A stretch of 33,298 nucleotides of DNA from UBA1205 sp045598105 (GCA_045598105.1 JAZLLK010000018.1:1-33298), one strand, 5' to 3'. Shown: positions 7,818 through 15,435, counted from the stretch's first letter. Numbers and translations are program-made. Notes: generated by a model from the letters alone, not told the origin.

Positions 7818-8507
7818 TCATTTGTTAATATCCTGCTCTTGTTCCTCACTATAACGGCTCAATATGCCCTCAGGGTCCTTTAGACTCTTCTTAATCCAAT
7901 CCAAACGCAAAGCCTGCAACTCCTGCTGCGGCAACTGCCATGCTATATTGGAATGCCGCATACGCTCGGTTACATTCATCATGGTAAGAGCTACCGACAC
8001 CGATATATTATAGCTTTCGGTAAAACCATACATGGGAATTTTTACAAATTCATCAGCCAATGACACCGCTTGCGGAGTAAGCCCCAATAACTCCGTTCCG
8101 AACAAAAAAGCCGTAGGCACCGATATATCCACATTGTCTAACATGCTGTCATTTTCAGCCGGCATAGTGGCCACCACCTTGTATCCTAACGATTTTACCT
8201 TACCAATACAATCTTCGGTGTTATTTTCTAACGTGTTATAATGGTGCAAATTCAGCCACTTATCCGACCCCATTGACACTTCCTTACTAAGCCTGTACTT
8301 AAAACTATTCTCTATAATGTGCACATTTTGTATACCTAAGCATTCCGAAGTTCGTAACACCGCACTCATATTATGACTTTGGTACAAATTCTCCACTATT
8401 ACCGCCACATGATTGGTTCTATGAGCACTCACCTGCATAATACGATCATAGCGGGATTCGGATATATATGATTTTAAATAAGCTATTTGTTTTTCTATAT
8501 CTGCCAT
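7818..8507 (-). CDS. trmH: SpoU-family tRNA (guanosine-2'-O-)-methyltransferase, TrmH-like
   Basis: A 229-residue SPOUT-class methyltransferase predicted to 2'-O-methylate G18 in the tRNA D-loop using S-adenosylmethionine. All three SpoU motifs are visible: motif 1 with NMSAVLRTSECLG (catalytic Arg), motif 2 FLFGTELLGL, and motif 3 IPMYGFTESYNISVSVAL with the knot Glu-Ser-Tyr-Asn. The C-terminal extension (about residues 190-229) is typical of TrmH. ATG 8507 (MADIEKQ) is preferred over an in-frame GTG at 8513. It follows the HU terminator by a few nucleotides and no clear own promoter is seen, so readthrough may feed it. The exact target base is inferred from the family. Confidence 0.85.
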   Translation of the reverse strand: MADIEKQIAYLKSYISESRYDRIMQVSAHRTNHVAVIVENLYQSHNMSAVLRTSECLGIQNVHIIENSFKYRLSKEVSMGSDKWLNLHHYNTLENNTEDCIGKVKSLGYKVVATMPAENDSMLDNVDISVPTAFLFGTELLGLTPQAVSLADEFVKIPMYGFTESYNISVSVALTMMNVTERMRHSNIAWQLPQQELQALRLDWIKKSLKDPEGILSRYSEEQEQDINK

Positions 8508-8521
8508 ATACACATATTCTT

Positions 8522-8557
8522 AAAAAAAACAAAGAGACTACCCTAAAGCAGTCTCTT
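8522..8557 (-). terminator. intrinsic terminator of the HU gene
   Basis: The minus-strand stem AAGAGACT (8557-8550) with AGTCTCTT (8539-8532) has a 10-nt loop, followed by TG and eight T at 8529-8522. Confidence 0.85.
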
Positions 8558-8581
8558 GTGTTCTTCATTTGACCGGACCTC

Positions 8582-8854
8582 TTATTTAATAGTACCGGCT
8601 AATGTTGCACCAACTTTAACTTTTACAACTTTCTTTGCCGGAACTTTAATAGTTTTACCTGTAGAGATATTTCTTGCGGTACGGGCAGAACGTTTTACAA
8701 CTGTCATAGTCATAAATCCGGGAACTGTAAATTTTTGATCTTTTTTCAATGCTTCAGTTGCTACTGCTACAAATGTGTCAACTGCTTCTTTTGCCTGTTT
8801 TTTTGTTAAGTTGGCTTTGGCGGCCATTGCGTCAACTAATTCAGATTTGTTCAT
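8582..8854 (-). CDS. HU-family DNA-binding protein
   Basis: A 90-residue histone-like nucleoid protein: a helical dimerisation half (MNKSELVDAMAAKANL to about residue 45) and a beta-arm half with KRSARTARNISTG. In canonical HU the arm tip reads GRNPxTG and the proline intercalates into DNA; here the position is Ile. The ARNIS form is known in some Bacteroidota HU-like proteins, so DNA bending may differ but this is not unique. ATG 8854 is chosen over an in-frame start at 8902 because the -7 box TACATTTG at 8882-8889 would lie inside the longer version. Monocistronic, with promoter and terminator visible. Confidence 0.93.
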   Translation of the reverse strand: MNKSELVDAMAAKANLTKKQAKEAVDTFVAVATEALKKDQKFTVPGFMTMTVVKRSARTARNISTGKTIKVPAKKVVKVKVGATLAGTIK

Positions 8855-8881
8855 ATCGTTATGTTTTAAATGTTTAGATAG

Positions 8882-8889
8882 CAAATGTA
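8882..8889 (-). promoter_or_regulatory. -7 box TACATTTG of the HU gene
   Basis: The minus-strand TACATTTG matches TAnnTTTG, 27 nt upstream of ATG 8854. It rules out the longer in-frame start at 8902. Confidence 0.65.
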
Positions 8890-8964
8890 CAAAAAAAATC
8901 AATACTTTACATGTTTTTTTAAGAAAAAGTACAAAGCTTTGATTTTCAATATAAAAAAATTACA

Positions 8965-9915
8965 TTAACACGTTTTTTTACCTTCAAATCCTTTATTTCC
9001 AAGCAAAAACTCATGTATATTTAGTCGCTTTTTGCCTGTAATTTGCACCTCATCAGCAAAAAAACAGCCTTCTTTGCATGTGATATAGAGGTAATTTTTG
9101 TCATCACTATGCATTATGCCGGCCGGCTCGGACAATAAATTTTCTTCTATATGACCACCATATATCTTCATCATTATCTTTTCACCTTTGTCATTCATAT
9201 AATAAGTATAGGCGGCAGGATACGGCGACAGGCCTCTTACAAAATTATAAACCTGTACAGCAGGCTGTTGCCAATTAATCACACAGTCATCTTTGTATAT
9301 TTTAGGTGCCAGCCTGCCTTGAACTTCTTCCTCATTTTGAGGCACGGGCTTACAGATACCATTTGCTATGCTTTGTAACGTTTCCAGCATAGCCTGCCTA
9401 CCGGCGTATATGAGCTTGTCATGTAATATGCCGGCAGTATCACCGGAAAGTATATCTACACCTTTTTTAAGTATAATTTTTCCTTCGTCTATTCTTTCAT
9501 TAATGAAAAAAGTAGTAACTCCCGTACTGGTTTCGCCATTAATAATAGCCCAATTAATGGGCGCTGCTCCCCTATAATGAGGCAAAAGAGAAGCATGCAG
9601 ATTAATAGTGCCTTTAGGAGGAATACTCCACACTACCTGCGGTAACATTCTAAATGCCACCACTACATATATATCGGCCTGCAATGCCTGCAATTGGCAT
9701 ATAAACTGCTCATCACGTAATTTTTCGGGCTGCAATATGGGTAAGCCCTGCTCCTCGGCATAGCATTTCACTGACGACTTTTGTATTTTCATGCCTCGTC
9801 CTGCCGCCTTATCTACCGATGTAACCACAGCACATACCTCATGCTTTCCCTCTTCCACTATGGCCTGTAATATGCCCGTAGCAAAGTCGGGAGTACCCAT
9901 AAATACTATTCGCAT
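8965..9915 (-). CDS. fmt: Methionyl-tRNA formyltransferase
   Basis: A 316-residue enzyme that formylates initiator Met-tRNA using 10-formyl-tetrahydrofolate. The Rossmann-type catalytic domain starts MRIVFMGTPDFA. The catalytic trio is visible as N105, H107 (NLHASLLPHYRG) and D143 (ERIDEGKI). The C-terminal OB-fold tRNA-binding domain spans about 205-310 (RGLSPYPAAYT). It is the last gene of the operon TPR protein-ribH-fmt; its ATG is 13 nt after the ribH stop. Length is normal. Confidence 0.96.
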   Translation of the reverse strand: MRIVFMGTPDFATGILQAIVEEGKHEVCAVVTSVDKAAGRGMKIQKSSVKCYAEEQGLPILQPEKLRDEQFICQLQALQADIYVVVAFRMLPQVVWSIPPKGTINLHASLLPHYRGAAPINWAIINGETSTGVTTFFINERIDEGKIILKKGVDILSGDTAGILHDKLIYAGRQAMLETLQSIANGICKPVPQNEEEVQGRLAPKIYKDDCVINWQQPAVQVYNFVRGLSPYPAAYTYYMNDKGEKIMMKIYGGHIEENLLSEPAGIMHSDDKNYLYITCKEGCFFADEVQITGKKRLNIHEFLLGNKGFEGKKTC

Positions 9916-9928
9916 AACTGATGAAATA

Positions 9929-10411
9929 TTATATAGCCAATAACTTTAAACAGGCTACAGCAGCTTCTACACCTTTATTGCCATGTATGCCTCCGGAACG
10001 TTCTACAGCCTGCTGCATATTATTAGTAGTAAGCACGCCAAATATAACAGGCACATTACATTCCAAACCCACATTCATTATACCCATAGACACCGCTTGG
10101 GCTATAAAATCAAAATGTCGGGTTTCACCTTGTATAATGCACCCTATACATATTACCGCATCCACATTCTTCTGCAATATATACTGCTTGGCTACAAATG
10201 GCAACTCAAAACTTCCTGCCACCCTTTGCCTCAATATACATTCCTCCTCTACACCATGCTTAAGCAATGTGTCTATACAAGCCTCCTCCATAGCAAAAGT
10301 TACGTTAGCATTCCATTCGGCTGTAACTACTGCTATGTGCAAGCCCTTTACATGCACACATGGTATGGATTCGGCATCATATTCCGAAAGATTCTTCTTC
10401 TTGGAATCCAT
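9929..10411 (-). CDS. ribH: 6,7-dimethyl-8-ribityllumazine synthase
   Basis: A 160-residue riboflavin-pathway enzyme that condenses 5-amino-6-ribitylaminouracil with dihydroxybutanone phosphate; it forms icosahedral or pentameric assemblies. Visible family motifs are TAEWNANVT (substrate-binding Trp/Asn), VAGSFELPF, IGCIIQGETRHFDF with the catalytic His, and PVIFGVLTT. A roughly 15-residue N-terminal extension precedes the core. It lies between the TPR-protein gene (15 nt) and fmt (13 nt), all on the minus strand. Confidence 0.95.
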   Translation of the reverse strand: MDSKKKNLSEYDAESIPCVHVKGLHIAVVTAEWNANVTFAMEEACIDTLLKHGVEEECILRQRVAGSFELPFVAKQYILQKNVDAVICIGCIIQGETRHFDFIAQAVSMGIMNVGLECNVPVIFGVLTTNNMQQAVERSGGIHGNKGVEAAVACLKLLAI

Positions 10412-10426
10412 GAAGCCTGCGTATAA

Positions 10427-11107
10427 TTATCTGGTTTTAGCATACTCAATACGCTTGTCCACATCCATGGCCTCGTACGATTGAGTGTATTCTTTTTGTA
10501 TGGTTTCGTATGCCATTATGGCTTTGTTCCACTCACCCTGAGCTTCACATACCATAGCATAACGCATTAAATACATAGGAGTTAACAAATCATTAGGATA
10601 TTTTTTGGTAGCCTTTTTGTAGTATTTGGCTGCTGAAGCCAAATCATTCTTTTCCCAATAGGCATCACCTGTTAATCCCAAAGCCTGCACGCTTACCATT
10701 TTTGACTTGGTAGAGCATTTCTTTAACATTTTAATAGCATCATCTAACTGACCGGCCTTCATATAACACGAACCTGCCATAAAACGGGCTCTATCAGCTG
10801 TTTTGGTACAAGGATATGCTTTTATTACATCTAACAGACCTTCACAGGTACCATCACCATTCAATGCCATTTGCACTGAATCCATAGCAAAATATTGCTC
10901 TGCCTTATATATAGCCACTTCAGCCTTGGCCTGACGCTTAGGCGCCCAATATAACGCATAGAACATAATTAACAACACTACTACTACTATACCTATAGTA
11001 ACTGCGTTAATCATCTTTTCCTGTTCCTTATACCATTTTATTACTTTTTCCAAAAAACCTTCTTCCGGTTCTTGTAAGCCTGATTTGTTTTTTATCTCTT
11101 TGCTCAT
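10427..11107 (-). CDS. Membrane-anchored tetratricopeptide protein (YfgM/BamD-like periplasmic TPR)
   Basis: A 226-residue protein: a charged N-terminal cytoplasmic segment (1-37), one transmembrane helix (about 38-60, AVTIGIVVVVLLIMFYALYW), then a periplasmic TPR array with recognisable repeats around ARFMAGSCYMKAGQLDDAIKM, GDAYWEKNDLASAAKYYKKA and YAMVCEAQGEWNKAIMAY. The topology resembles YfgM-type ancillary TPR proteins, but no exact function can be assigned. ATG 11107 (MSKEIKNK) is preferred over in-frame ATG 11140, because the -7 box TACTTTTG covers 11138-11145. It is the first gene of the TPR-ribH-fmt operon. Confidence 0.82.
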   Translation of the reverse strand: MSKEIKNKSGLQEPEEGFLEKVIKWYKEQEKMINAVTIGIVVVVLLIMFYALYWAPKRQAKAEVAIYKAEQYFAMDSVQMALNGDGTCEGLLDVIKAYPCTKTADRARFMAGSCYMKAGQLDDAIKMLKKCSTKSKMVSVQALGLTGDAYWEKNDLASAAKYYKKATKKYPNDLLTPMYLMRYAMVCEAQGEWNKAIMAYETIQKEYTQSYEAMDVDKRIEYAKTR

Positions 11108-11137
11108 GTTACTTATATTATCAAATATTTCAAACTG

Positions 11138-11145
11138 CAAAAGTA
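11138..11145 (-). promoter_or_regulatory. -7 box TACTTTTG of the TPR-ribH-fmt operon
   Basis: The minus-strand TACTTTTG fits TAnnTTTG. A TTG lies about 20 nt upstream, at the expected -33 spacing. The distance to ATG 11107 is 30 nt. Confidence 0.65.
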
Positions 11146-11848
11146 CAAAAAAAAAAAGAGAAATTCAAGTTTTTGACATAGAAATATAAAACTTGATTAA
11201 ATCAATGAATACCAACTATTTACACAAAGCAACCAACTTGCCTATTGCCTATACTATGCCCGTTACCCGCAATTATTTTGGCACTTTTAACTTTGATATT
11301 ACGCCTTGCCGCTTACCCGGTTTTACTTACCTTATATCCTTTTACACTCACTATTTATTGATTGCCCCCTCCCCTGTCAGTAAAATACGCTGCCACTGTG
11401 TTATACGCTTTACATAATTACATCTGTTATATATTATTTAGCATAATATTTATGTTATTTTTACATAATAGATTTATAATAACATACATATAGTTATTAT
11501 AATGATGAGTGCAGTAGTCATAGGCATAAAAAGGCAGATAAAAAACGGGAGTTGACTGGCATACTATGCCTATCGGCAACAGGTATATACTATGAATAAT
11601 TATGCATAAAACAGGTATTCCCGTCTTTTGGGGAGGGGAGGGGAAATAAAAAAAGTAGAAAATAACTATATGGGAAATGAGATTTGCTTTTACTCAATAA
11701 CAATGGAGCAATATTCGGGAGCCTTACACTTACTGCTGCACCCCGAAAAATACATTATTCTCATCTCATTAACACCACCTTAGAACTTCATCCAAAAATA
11801 AATTGATAATATTTTATTCAAACTGACGTTTTATATCGCATTTTTTTG
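11146..11848. other. gene-free structured intergenic region
   Basis: About 700 bp with no credible protein gene; the only ORF over 60 codons, 11193-11417 plus, has no family resemblance. It holds an exact 10-mer direct repeat, ATACTATGCC, at 11251-11260 and 11561-11570. It also has a perfect 10-bp inverted repeat with 9-nt loop at 11474-11502, and a 9-bp inverted repeat at 11520-11528/11565-11573 that competes with the hairpin at 11558-11570. An 8-bp long-range stem lies at 11545-11552/11617-11624. C-rich 11365-11374 is complementary to the G-rich tract 11630-11643. Nested stems occur at 11676-11683/11763-11770 and 11714-11719/11742-11747. It may encode structured RNA; no known RNA family was recognised. 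Confidence 0.5.
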
Positions 11849-11856
11849 TACTTTTG
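11849..11856 (+). promoter_or_regulatory. -7 box TACTTTTG of tRNA-Gln
   Basis: The plus-strand TACTTTTG lies 16 nt upstream of the tRNA-Gln 5' end, the same spacing as the other two tRNA genes in the window. Confidence 0.7.
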
Positions 11857-11872
11857 CACTCGATATACTTAA

Positions 11873-11943
11873 TGTCCCATTGTGTAATGGTAGCACCGCA
11901 GATTCTGGTTCTGTATGTCTGGGTTCGAATCCTAGTGGGACAA
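11873..11943 (+). tRNA. tRNA-Gln (anticodon CTG)
   Basis: The 71-nt cloverleaf has acceptor TGTCCCA/TGGGACA and discriminator A73. The anticodon stem GCAGA/TCTGT closes loop TTCTGGT, giving anticodon CTG for CAG codons. The T arm is CTGGG-TTCGAAT-CCTAG (one G-T). CCA is not encoded. A separate TTG isoacceptor is expected elsewhere to read CAA. Confidence 0.93.
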
Positions 11944-11950
11944 CGTTAAT

Positions 11951-11981
11951 ACGGGTTACCCATGCAGGTAGCCCGTTTTTT
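11951..11981 (+). terminator. intrinsic terminator after tRNA-Gln
   Basis: Stem ACGGGTTACC (11951-11960) with GGTAGCCCGT (11967-11976), one G-T wobble and a 6-nt loop, followed by T residues to 11981. Confidence 0.88.
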
Positions 11982-12017
11982 ATTACTACTACTATATTTT
12001 TATATTTCAATATATTA

Positions 12018-12467
12018 CTACATATATTCAGCTATTAATAACGCTATTTTTTGCAGATAACATGCGTCAGTAGTATCAAAGTGATTAAGGTATTCACTAT
12101 CTATATCCAGCACAGCTTTCACTTCTCCGTTTTTAATTATCGGCACTACTATTTCGCTTTGGGAATAGCTGCTACAGGCTATATGTCCTGCAAATTGTTC
12201 CACATTGGGGACTATAAGTGTGCGTTTTTGCTGCCACGCGGTTCCACACACGCCTTTTCCTTTAGCTATACGGGTACATGCTATAGGCCCCTGAAAAGGG
12301 CCTAACACCAATTCCTCATTTACCACCCTATAAAAACCTGCCCACCAGAACTTAAATTCGCTATATAACAATGCAGAAACATTGGCCATATCGGCTATTA
12401 CATCCGGTTCCAATATGCCTTGTAACTGCTGTAACAGTTGTTCATATTTGGTTTGTTTATTTTCCAT
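12018..12467 (-). CDS. msrC: Free methionine-(R)-sulfoxide reductase (GAF domain)
   Basis: A 149-residue single GAF-domain protein of the fRMsr family, which reduces free methionine-R-sulfoxide in the cytoplasm with thioredoxin. The three conserved cysteines are present in context: GPIACTRIAKGKGVCG supplies two and HIACSSYSQSEIVVP the third. The signature WWAGFY precedes them. It is 12 nt downstream of the YiiX-like lipoprotein gene on the minus strand, so cotranscribed. It converges on tRNA-Gln. The substrate assignment comes from the three-Cys pattern and is strong. Confidence 0.92.
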   Translation of the reverse strand: MENKQTKYEQLLQQLQGILEPDVIADMANVSALLYSEFKFWWAGFYRVVNEELVLGPFQGPIACTRIAKGKGVCGTAWQQKRTLIVPNVEQFAGHIACSSYSQSEIVVPIIKNGEVKAVLDIDSEYLNHFDTTDACYLQKIALLIAEYM

Positions 12468-12479
12468 ACATCATACTTA

Positions 12480-13196
12480 TTAACGTTCAATATGTGCAGC
12501 TACGGTTTTTAGGCAGGATTCGTGCACCATGGTACCTGGTAAAATTCCCATGTTACCTTGAGGTACAGGCTTACTAATGAGTGCAAATAATTCCAGCCAA
12601 TATATAGGATAGCTGCCATCTTCCTTTTGGAAACTGACAGGTGACAGTTTAAACAGATGATCATTCGGCTTATTTACATAGGTATTATAAACCAACTCGC
12701 TACAATATTGAGCTTCATTATTCGTATCAAAATCCACATCATAGGCACGCCCTATATATTGTTTAGCCTGTTCCACATATTGGACGGCATGACTATTATC
12801 AGTCAGCCGCATAACATGGAACAAGGGATAGCCGCCATTAGGCAATACAAAATCACTCAAAAAAGTATCTAACGGATAGCGGTCCACTCCATGCTTAATA
12901 GTGGCATCTATCACCCACACACTATCAGCTGCTGTTTCTAATATGGCCACATGTATGTAATTCACATTATTGGAATCGGCTATGGCATACATTTTGGCGT
13001 TTACGCCTTCGGCACTATCGTATATGCTATAGTCCCAAGGCAAAGCCACAAATAGCAAATCACCGGTGGCTATGCCGGTATCACATGGATGTGCTATGGC
13101 TGCCCTTATAGGGCCGGCAGTATGATTACATGCTGACATTAGCCATAATACGCATAATATCGTAACACATAGTACATATATTCTTCCTGTTTTCAT
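12480..13196 (-). CDS. YiiX/permuted NlpC-P60-like lipoprotein, putative cysteine peptidase or amidase
   Basis: A 238-residue lipoprotein: an N-terminal signal with lipobox LMSAC (Cys at about 23), then a permuted papain-like domain of the YiiX/YebB type. GDLLFVALP opens the domain. The probable catalytic His is in YIHVAILE (about residue 86) and the Cys in QYCSELVYN (about 170), the circularly permuted H-then-C order. Substrate is unknown; peptidoglycan peptides or lipid-linked amides are both possible for this superfamily. ATG 13196 is chosen because the -7 box TACCTTTG at 13224-13231 overlaps the longer in-frame start at 13226. First gene of an operon with msrC. Confidence 0.82.
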   Translation of the reverse strand: MKTGRIYVLCVTILCVLWLMSACNHTAGPIRAAIAHPCDTGIATGDLLFVALPWDYSIYDSAEGVNAKMYAIADSNNVNYIHVAILETAADSVWVIDATIKHGVDRYPLDTFLSDFVLPNGGYPLFHVMRLTDNSHAVQYVEQAKQYIGRAYDVDFDTNNEAQYCSELVYNTYVNKPNDHLFKLSPVSFQKEDGSYPIYWLELFALISKPVPQGNMGILPGTMVHESCLKTVAAHIER

Positions 13197-13223
13197 TTTA
13201 ATAATATTATTTGTATTTACCTG

Positions 13224-13231
13224 CAAAGGTA
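13224..13231 (-). promoter_or_regulatory. -7 box TACCTTTG of the YiiX-like/msrC operon
   Basis: The minus-strand TACCTTTG lies 27 nt upstream of ATG 13196. A TTTG occurs 14 nt further upstream, closer than the usual -33 spacing. Confidence 0.65.
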
Positions 13232-13320
13232 AAACACTTTTTTTACAAATTAAGGGTTATACCATATATTTTTTTTACAGGCACATTATACATTATATAT
13301 ATAATAAGTTATACACGGCA

Positions 13321-13355
13321 AAAAAAAGAGCCCTAATAATAAGGCTCTTTTTTTT
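13321..13355. terminator. bidirectional-type terminator downstream of groEL
   Basis: GAGCC (13328-13332) pairs with GGCTC (13343-13347), extended by an A-run on the left and a T-run on the right, so it can work in either direction. It lies 29 nt past the groEL stop codon on the minus strand. Confidence 0.88.
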
Positions 13356-13383
13356 GCTGTATGAATAGTTTTTTACATTTCTA

Positions 13384-15024
13384 CTAATACATGCCACCCA
13401 TGCCGCCGGGCATACCGCCGCCCATGGCAGGAGCTGCAGGAGTTTCTTCTTTTATGTCGGCCAATACGCATTCGGTGGTGAGCAACATGCCGGCTATGGA
13501 AGCGGCATTTTCTAATGCTACACGGGTAACCTTGGCAGGGTCAACCACACCGGCTTGCATTAAGTCTTCATACTTTTCGGTACGGGCGTTAAATCCGAAG
13601 AAGCCTTCACCTTCTTTTACTCTGTTCACCACTACCGAACCTTCCAATCCTGCATTTTCCACTATTTGTCTCAGCGGTTCTTCCAAGGCACGACGAACTA
13701 TTTCTATACCGAATTTTTCATCATCATTTTCGGCTTGCAGATTATCTAATGCTTTAATGGCACGTATATAAGCCACACCGCCGCCGGGTATAATACCTTC
13801 TTCTACGGCAGCTCTGGTTGCGTGCAAAGCATCGTCAAAGCGGTCTTTCTTTTCTTTCATTTCCACTTCGGAGGCGGCGCCCACGTAAATAACGGCTACA
13901 CCACCGGCTAATTTAGCCAAACGTTCCTGCAATTTTTCACGATCGTAGTCTGATTTGGTTTTCTCTATTTGAGCTTTAATTTGAGCAATGCGGGCTTCTA
14001 TATTTTCTTTTACGCCTTTGCCGCTTACTATAGTGGTATTTTCTTTATCTACGGTTACCTTTTCGGCCTGACCTAACATTTCCAAGGTTGCATCTTCCAG
14101 TTTATAACCTTTTTCTTCCGATATTACGGTACCGCCGGTGAGTATAGCTATATCTTCCAGCATTTCTTTTCTTCTATCACCAAATCCCGGTGCTTTTACG
14201 GCCACTATTTTTAATGAACCGCGTAAGCGGTTAACCACCAATGTAGCCAAAGCTTCGCTTTCAATATCTTCAGCTATTACGAGTAAAGCCTTACCTGTTT
14301 GAACCACCTTTTCCAATACGGGAAGGAATTCTTTCATATTGGATATTTTTTTGTCATATATTAATATGTAAGGCAATTCATATACGGTTTCCATTTTTTC
14401 GGTATCGGTAACAAAATAAGGAGAAATGTAGCCGCGATCAAATTGCATACCTTCTACCACTTTTACTTCGGTTTCGGTACCTTTGGCTTCTTCTATGGTA
14501 ATAACGCCTTCTTTTTTCACTTTACGCATAGCTTCGGCTATAATGCCACCCACTACGTGGTCGTTATTAGCGGAAATGGTAGCTACCTGCTGTATTTTTT
14601 CATTGTTATCACCCACTTCCTGAGCTCTGTTACGTAAATCGGCTACTACGCTGGCCACAGCTTTGTCTATACCGCGTTTTAAATCCATAGGATTAGCACC
14701 GGCGGTAACATATTTTAAACCATGACTGAATATAATTTGAGCCAATACGGTAGCGGTGGTGGTACCATCACCGGCCTGATCATTGGTTTTGGAAGCTACT
14801 TCCTTCACCATTTGGGCACCCATATTTTCTATAGATTCCTGTAATTCTATTTCTTTAGCTACACTCACACCGTCTTTGGTAATGTGAGGAGCACCAAATT
14901 TTTTGTCTATAATTACATTTCTGCCTTTAGGTCCTAATGTAACTTTTACTGCATTTGCCAATGCGTCTACGCCTTTTTTCAAGCCTTCACGGGCATCCCA
15001 GCTGTATAAAATTTCTTTTGCCAT
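13384..15024 (-). CDS. groEL: Chaperonin GroEL (Hsp60)
   Basis: A 546-residue 60-kDa chaperonin forming the double-ring folding chamber with GroES in the cytoplasm. The sequence is colinear with the family: VKVTLGPKGRNVIID, GDGTTTATVLA (ATP hydrolysis Asp), the apical domain with VVEGMQFDRGYISPYFVT, GGGVAYIRA, and a C-terminal Gly-Met tail GGGMPGGMGGMY. The N-terminus MAKEILYSWDAREGL differs slightly from the common IxF-D-AR pattern but keeps DAR. It is 44 nt downstream of groES in the usual two-gene operon and ends at a strong terminator. Confidence 0.98.
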   Translation of the reverse strand: MAKEILYSWDAREGLKKGVDALANAVKVTLGPKGRNVIIDKKFGAPHITKDGVSVAKEIELQESIENMGAQMVKEVASKTNDQAGDGTTTATVLAQIIFSHGLKYVTAGANPMDLKRGIDKAVASVVADLRNRAQEVGDNNEKIQQVATISANNDHVVGGIIAEAMRKVKKEGVITIEEAKGTETEVKVVEGMQFDRGYISPYFVTDTEKMETVYELPYILIYDKKISNMKEFLPVLEKVVQTGKALLVIAEDIESEALATLVVNRLRGSLKIVAVKAPGFGDRRKEMLEDIAILTGGTVISEEKGYKLEDATLEMLGQAEKVTVDKENTTIVSGKGVKENIEARIAQIKAQIEKTKSDYDREKLQERLAKLAGGVAVIYVGAASEVEMKEKKDRFDDALHATRAAVEEGIIPGGGVAYIRAIKALDNLQAENDDEKFGIEIVRRALEEPLRQIVENAGLEGSVVVNRVKEGEGFFGFNARTEKYEDLMQAGVVDPAKVTRVALENAASIAGMLLTTECVLADIKEETPAAPAMGGGMPGGMGGMY

Positions 15025-15068
15025 AATTCTTATATTGTTATGTGTATTGTTCTACTATATATTAAATA

Positions 15069-15347
15069 CTATCCTATAATTGCCAATATATCTGATTCTT
15101 TCATTATCAAATAATCGGTGCCGTTATAGTTAATTTCGGTTCCGGCATATTTACCATACAATACGGTATCACCTGCCTTTACGGTCATAGGTTCATCTTT
15201 TTTACCTGCGCCTACGGCTACTACTTTACCTCTTTGGGGTTTTTCTTTGGCGGTATCGGGTATAATAATACCGGCTGCTGTTTTTTGTTCTGCAGGAGCT
15301 GCTTCTATTATCACTCTGTCTGCTAATGGTTTAATATTTAATTCCAT
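15069..15347 (-). CDS. groES: Co-chaperonin GroES
   Basis: A 92-residue Hsp10 that caps GroEL. Visible features are IKPLADRVIIE at the N-terminus, the mobile loop around EQKTAAGIIIPDTAKEKPQ, VGAGKKD, and the C-terminal GTEINYNGTDYLIMKESDILAIIG. First gene of the groESL operon. The upstream region lacks a TAnnTTTG box but carries a perfect inverted repeat at 15396-15419, which may be its regulatory site. Confidence 0.98.
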   Translation of the reverse strand: MELNIKPLADRVIIEAAPAEQKTAAGIIIPDTAKEKPQRGKVVAVGAGKKDEPMTVKAGDTVLYGKYAGTEINYNGTDYLIMKESDILAIIG

Positions 15348-15395
15348 ATCGTTTATTTTTTATTGATTACTTATTATAAATTCTTTTGCTATTAT

Positions 15396-15419
15396 GCAAA
15401 TACGTTTTTACGTATTTGC
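15396..15419. promoter_or_regulatory. perfect inverted repeat upstream of groES (candidate operator)
   Basis: GCAAATACGT (15396-15405) and ACGTATTTGC (15410-15419) are exact reverse complements around TTTT. The repeat lies 48 nt upstream of the groES ATG. It is not CIRCE (TTAGCACTC-N9-GAGTGCTAA), and no T-run follows it in the groES direction. Confidence 0.6.
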
Positions 15420-15435
15420 TAAATTTATGCCAATG

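Noticed and set aside
8582..8854. HU with Ile instead of the DNA-intercalating Pro as a novelty
   Set aside because: The ARNIS arm tip is, as far as I recall, already seen in other Bacteroidota HU-like proteins.
9921..10484. 187-codon plus-strand ORF antisense to ribH
   Set aside because: It lies opposite the well-supported ribH and overlaps neighbouring gene ends. Its translation is Cys/Thr/Ser-rich with no family resemblance.
11193..11417. 74-codon plus-strand ORF in the gene-free region
   Set aside because: No recognisable domain, no promoter box or ribosome-binding site, and it overlaps the repeats described there. It is more likely chance.
11630..11643. G-quadruplex
   Set aside because: Only three G4 runs are contiguous; a fourth run at short distance is missing. 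Pairing with the C-rich tract at 11365 is a better explanation.
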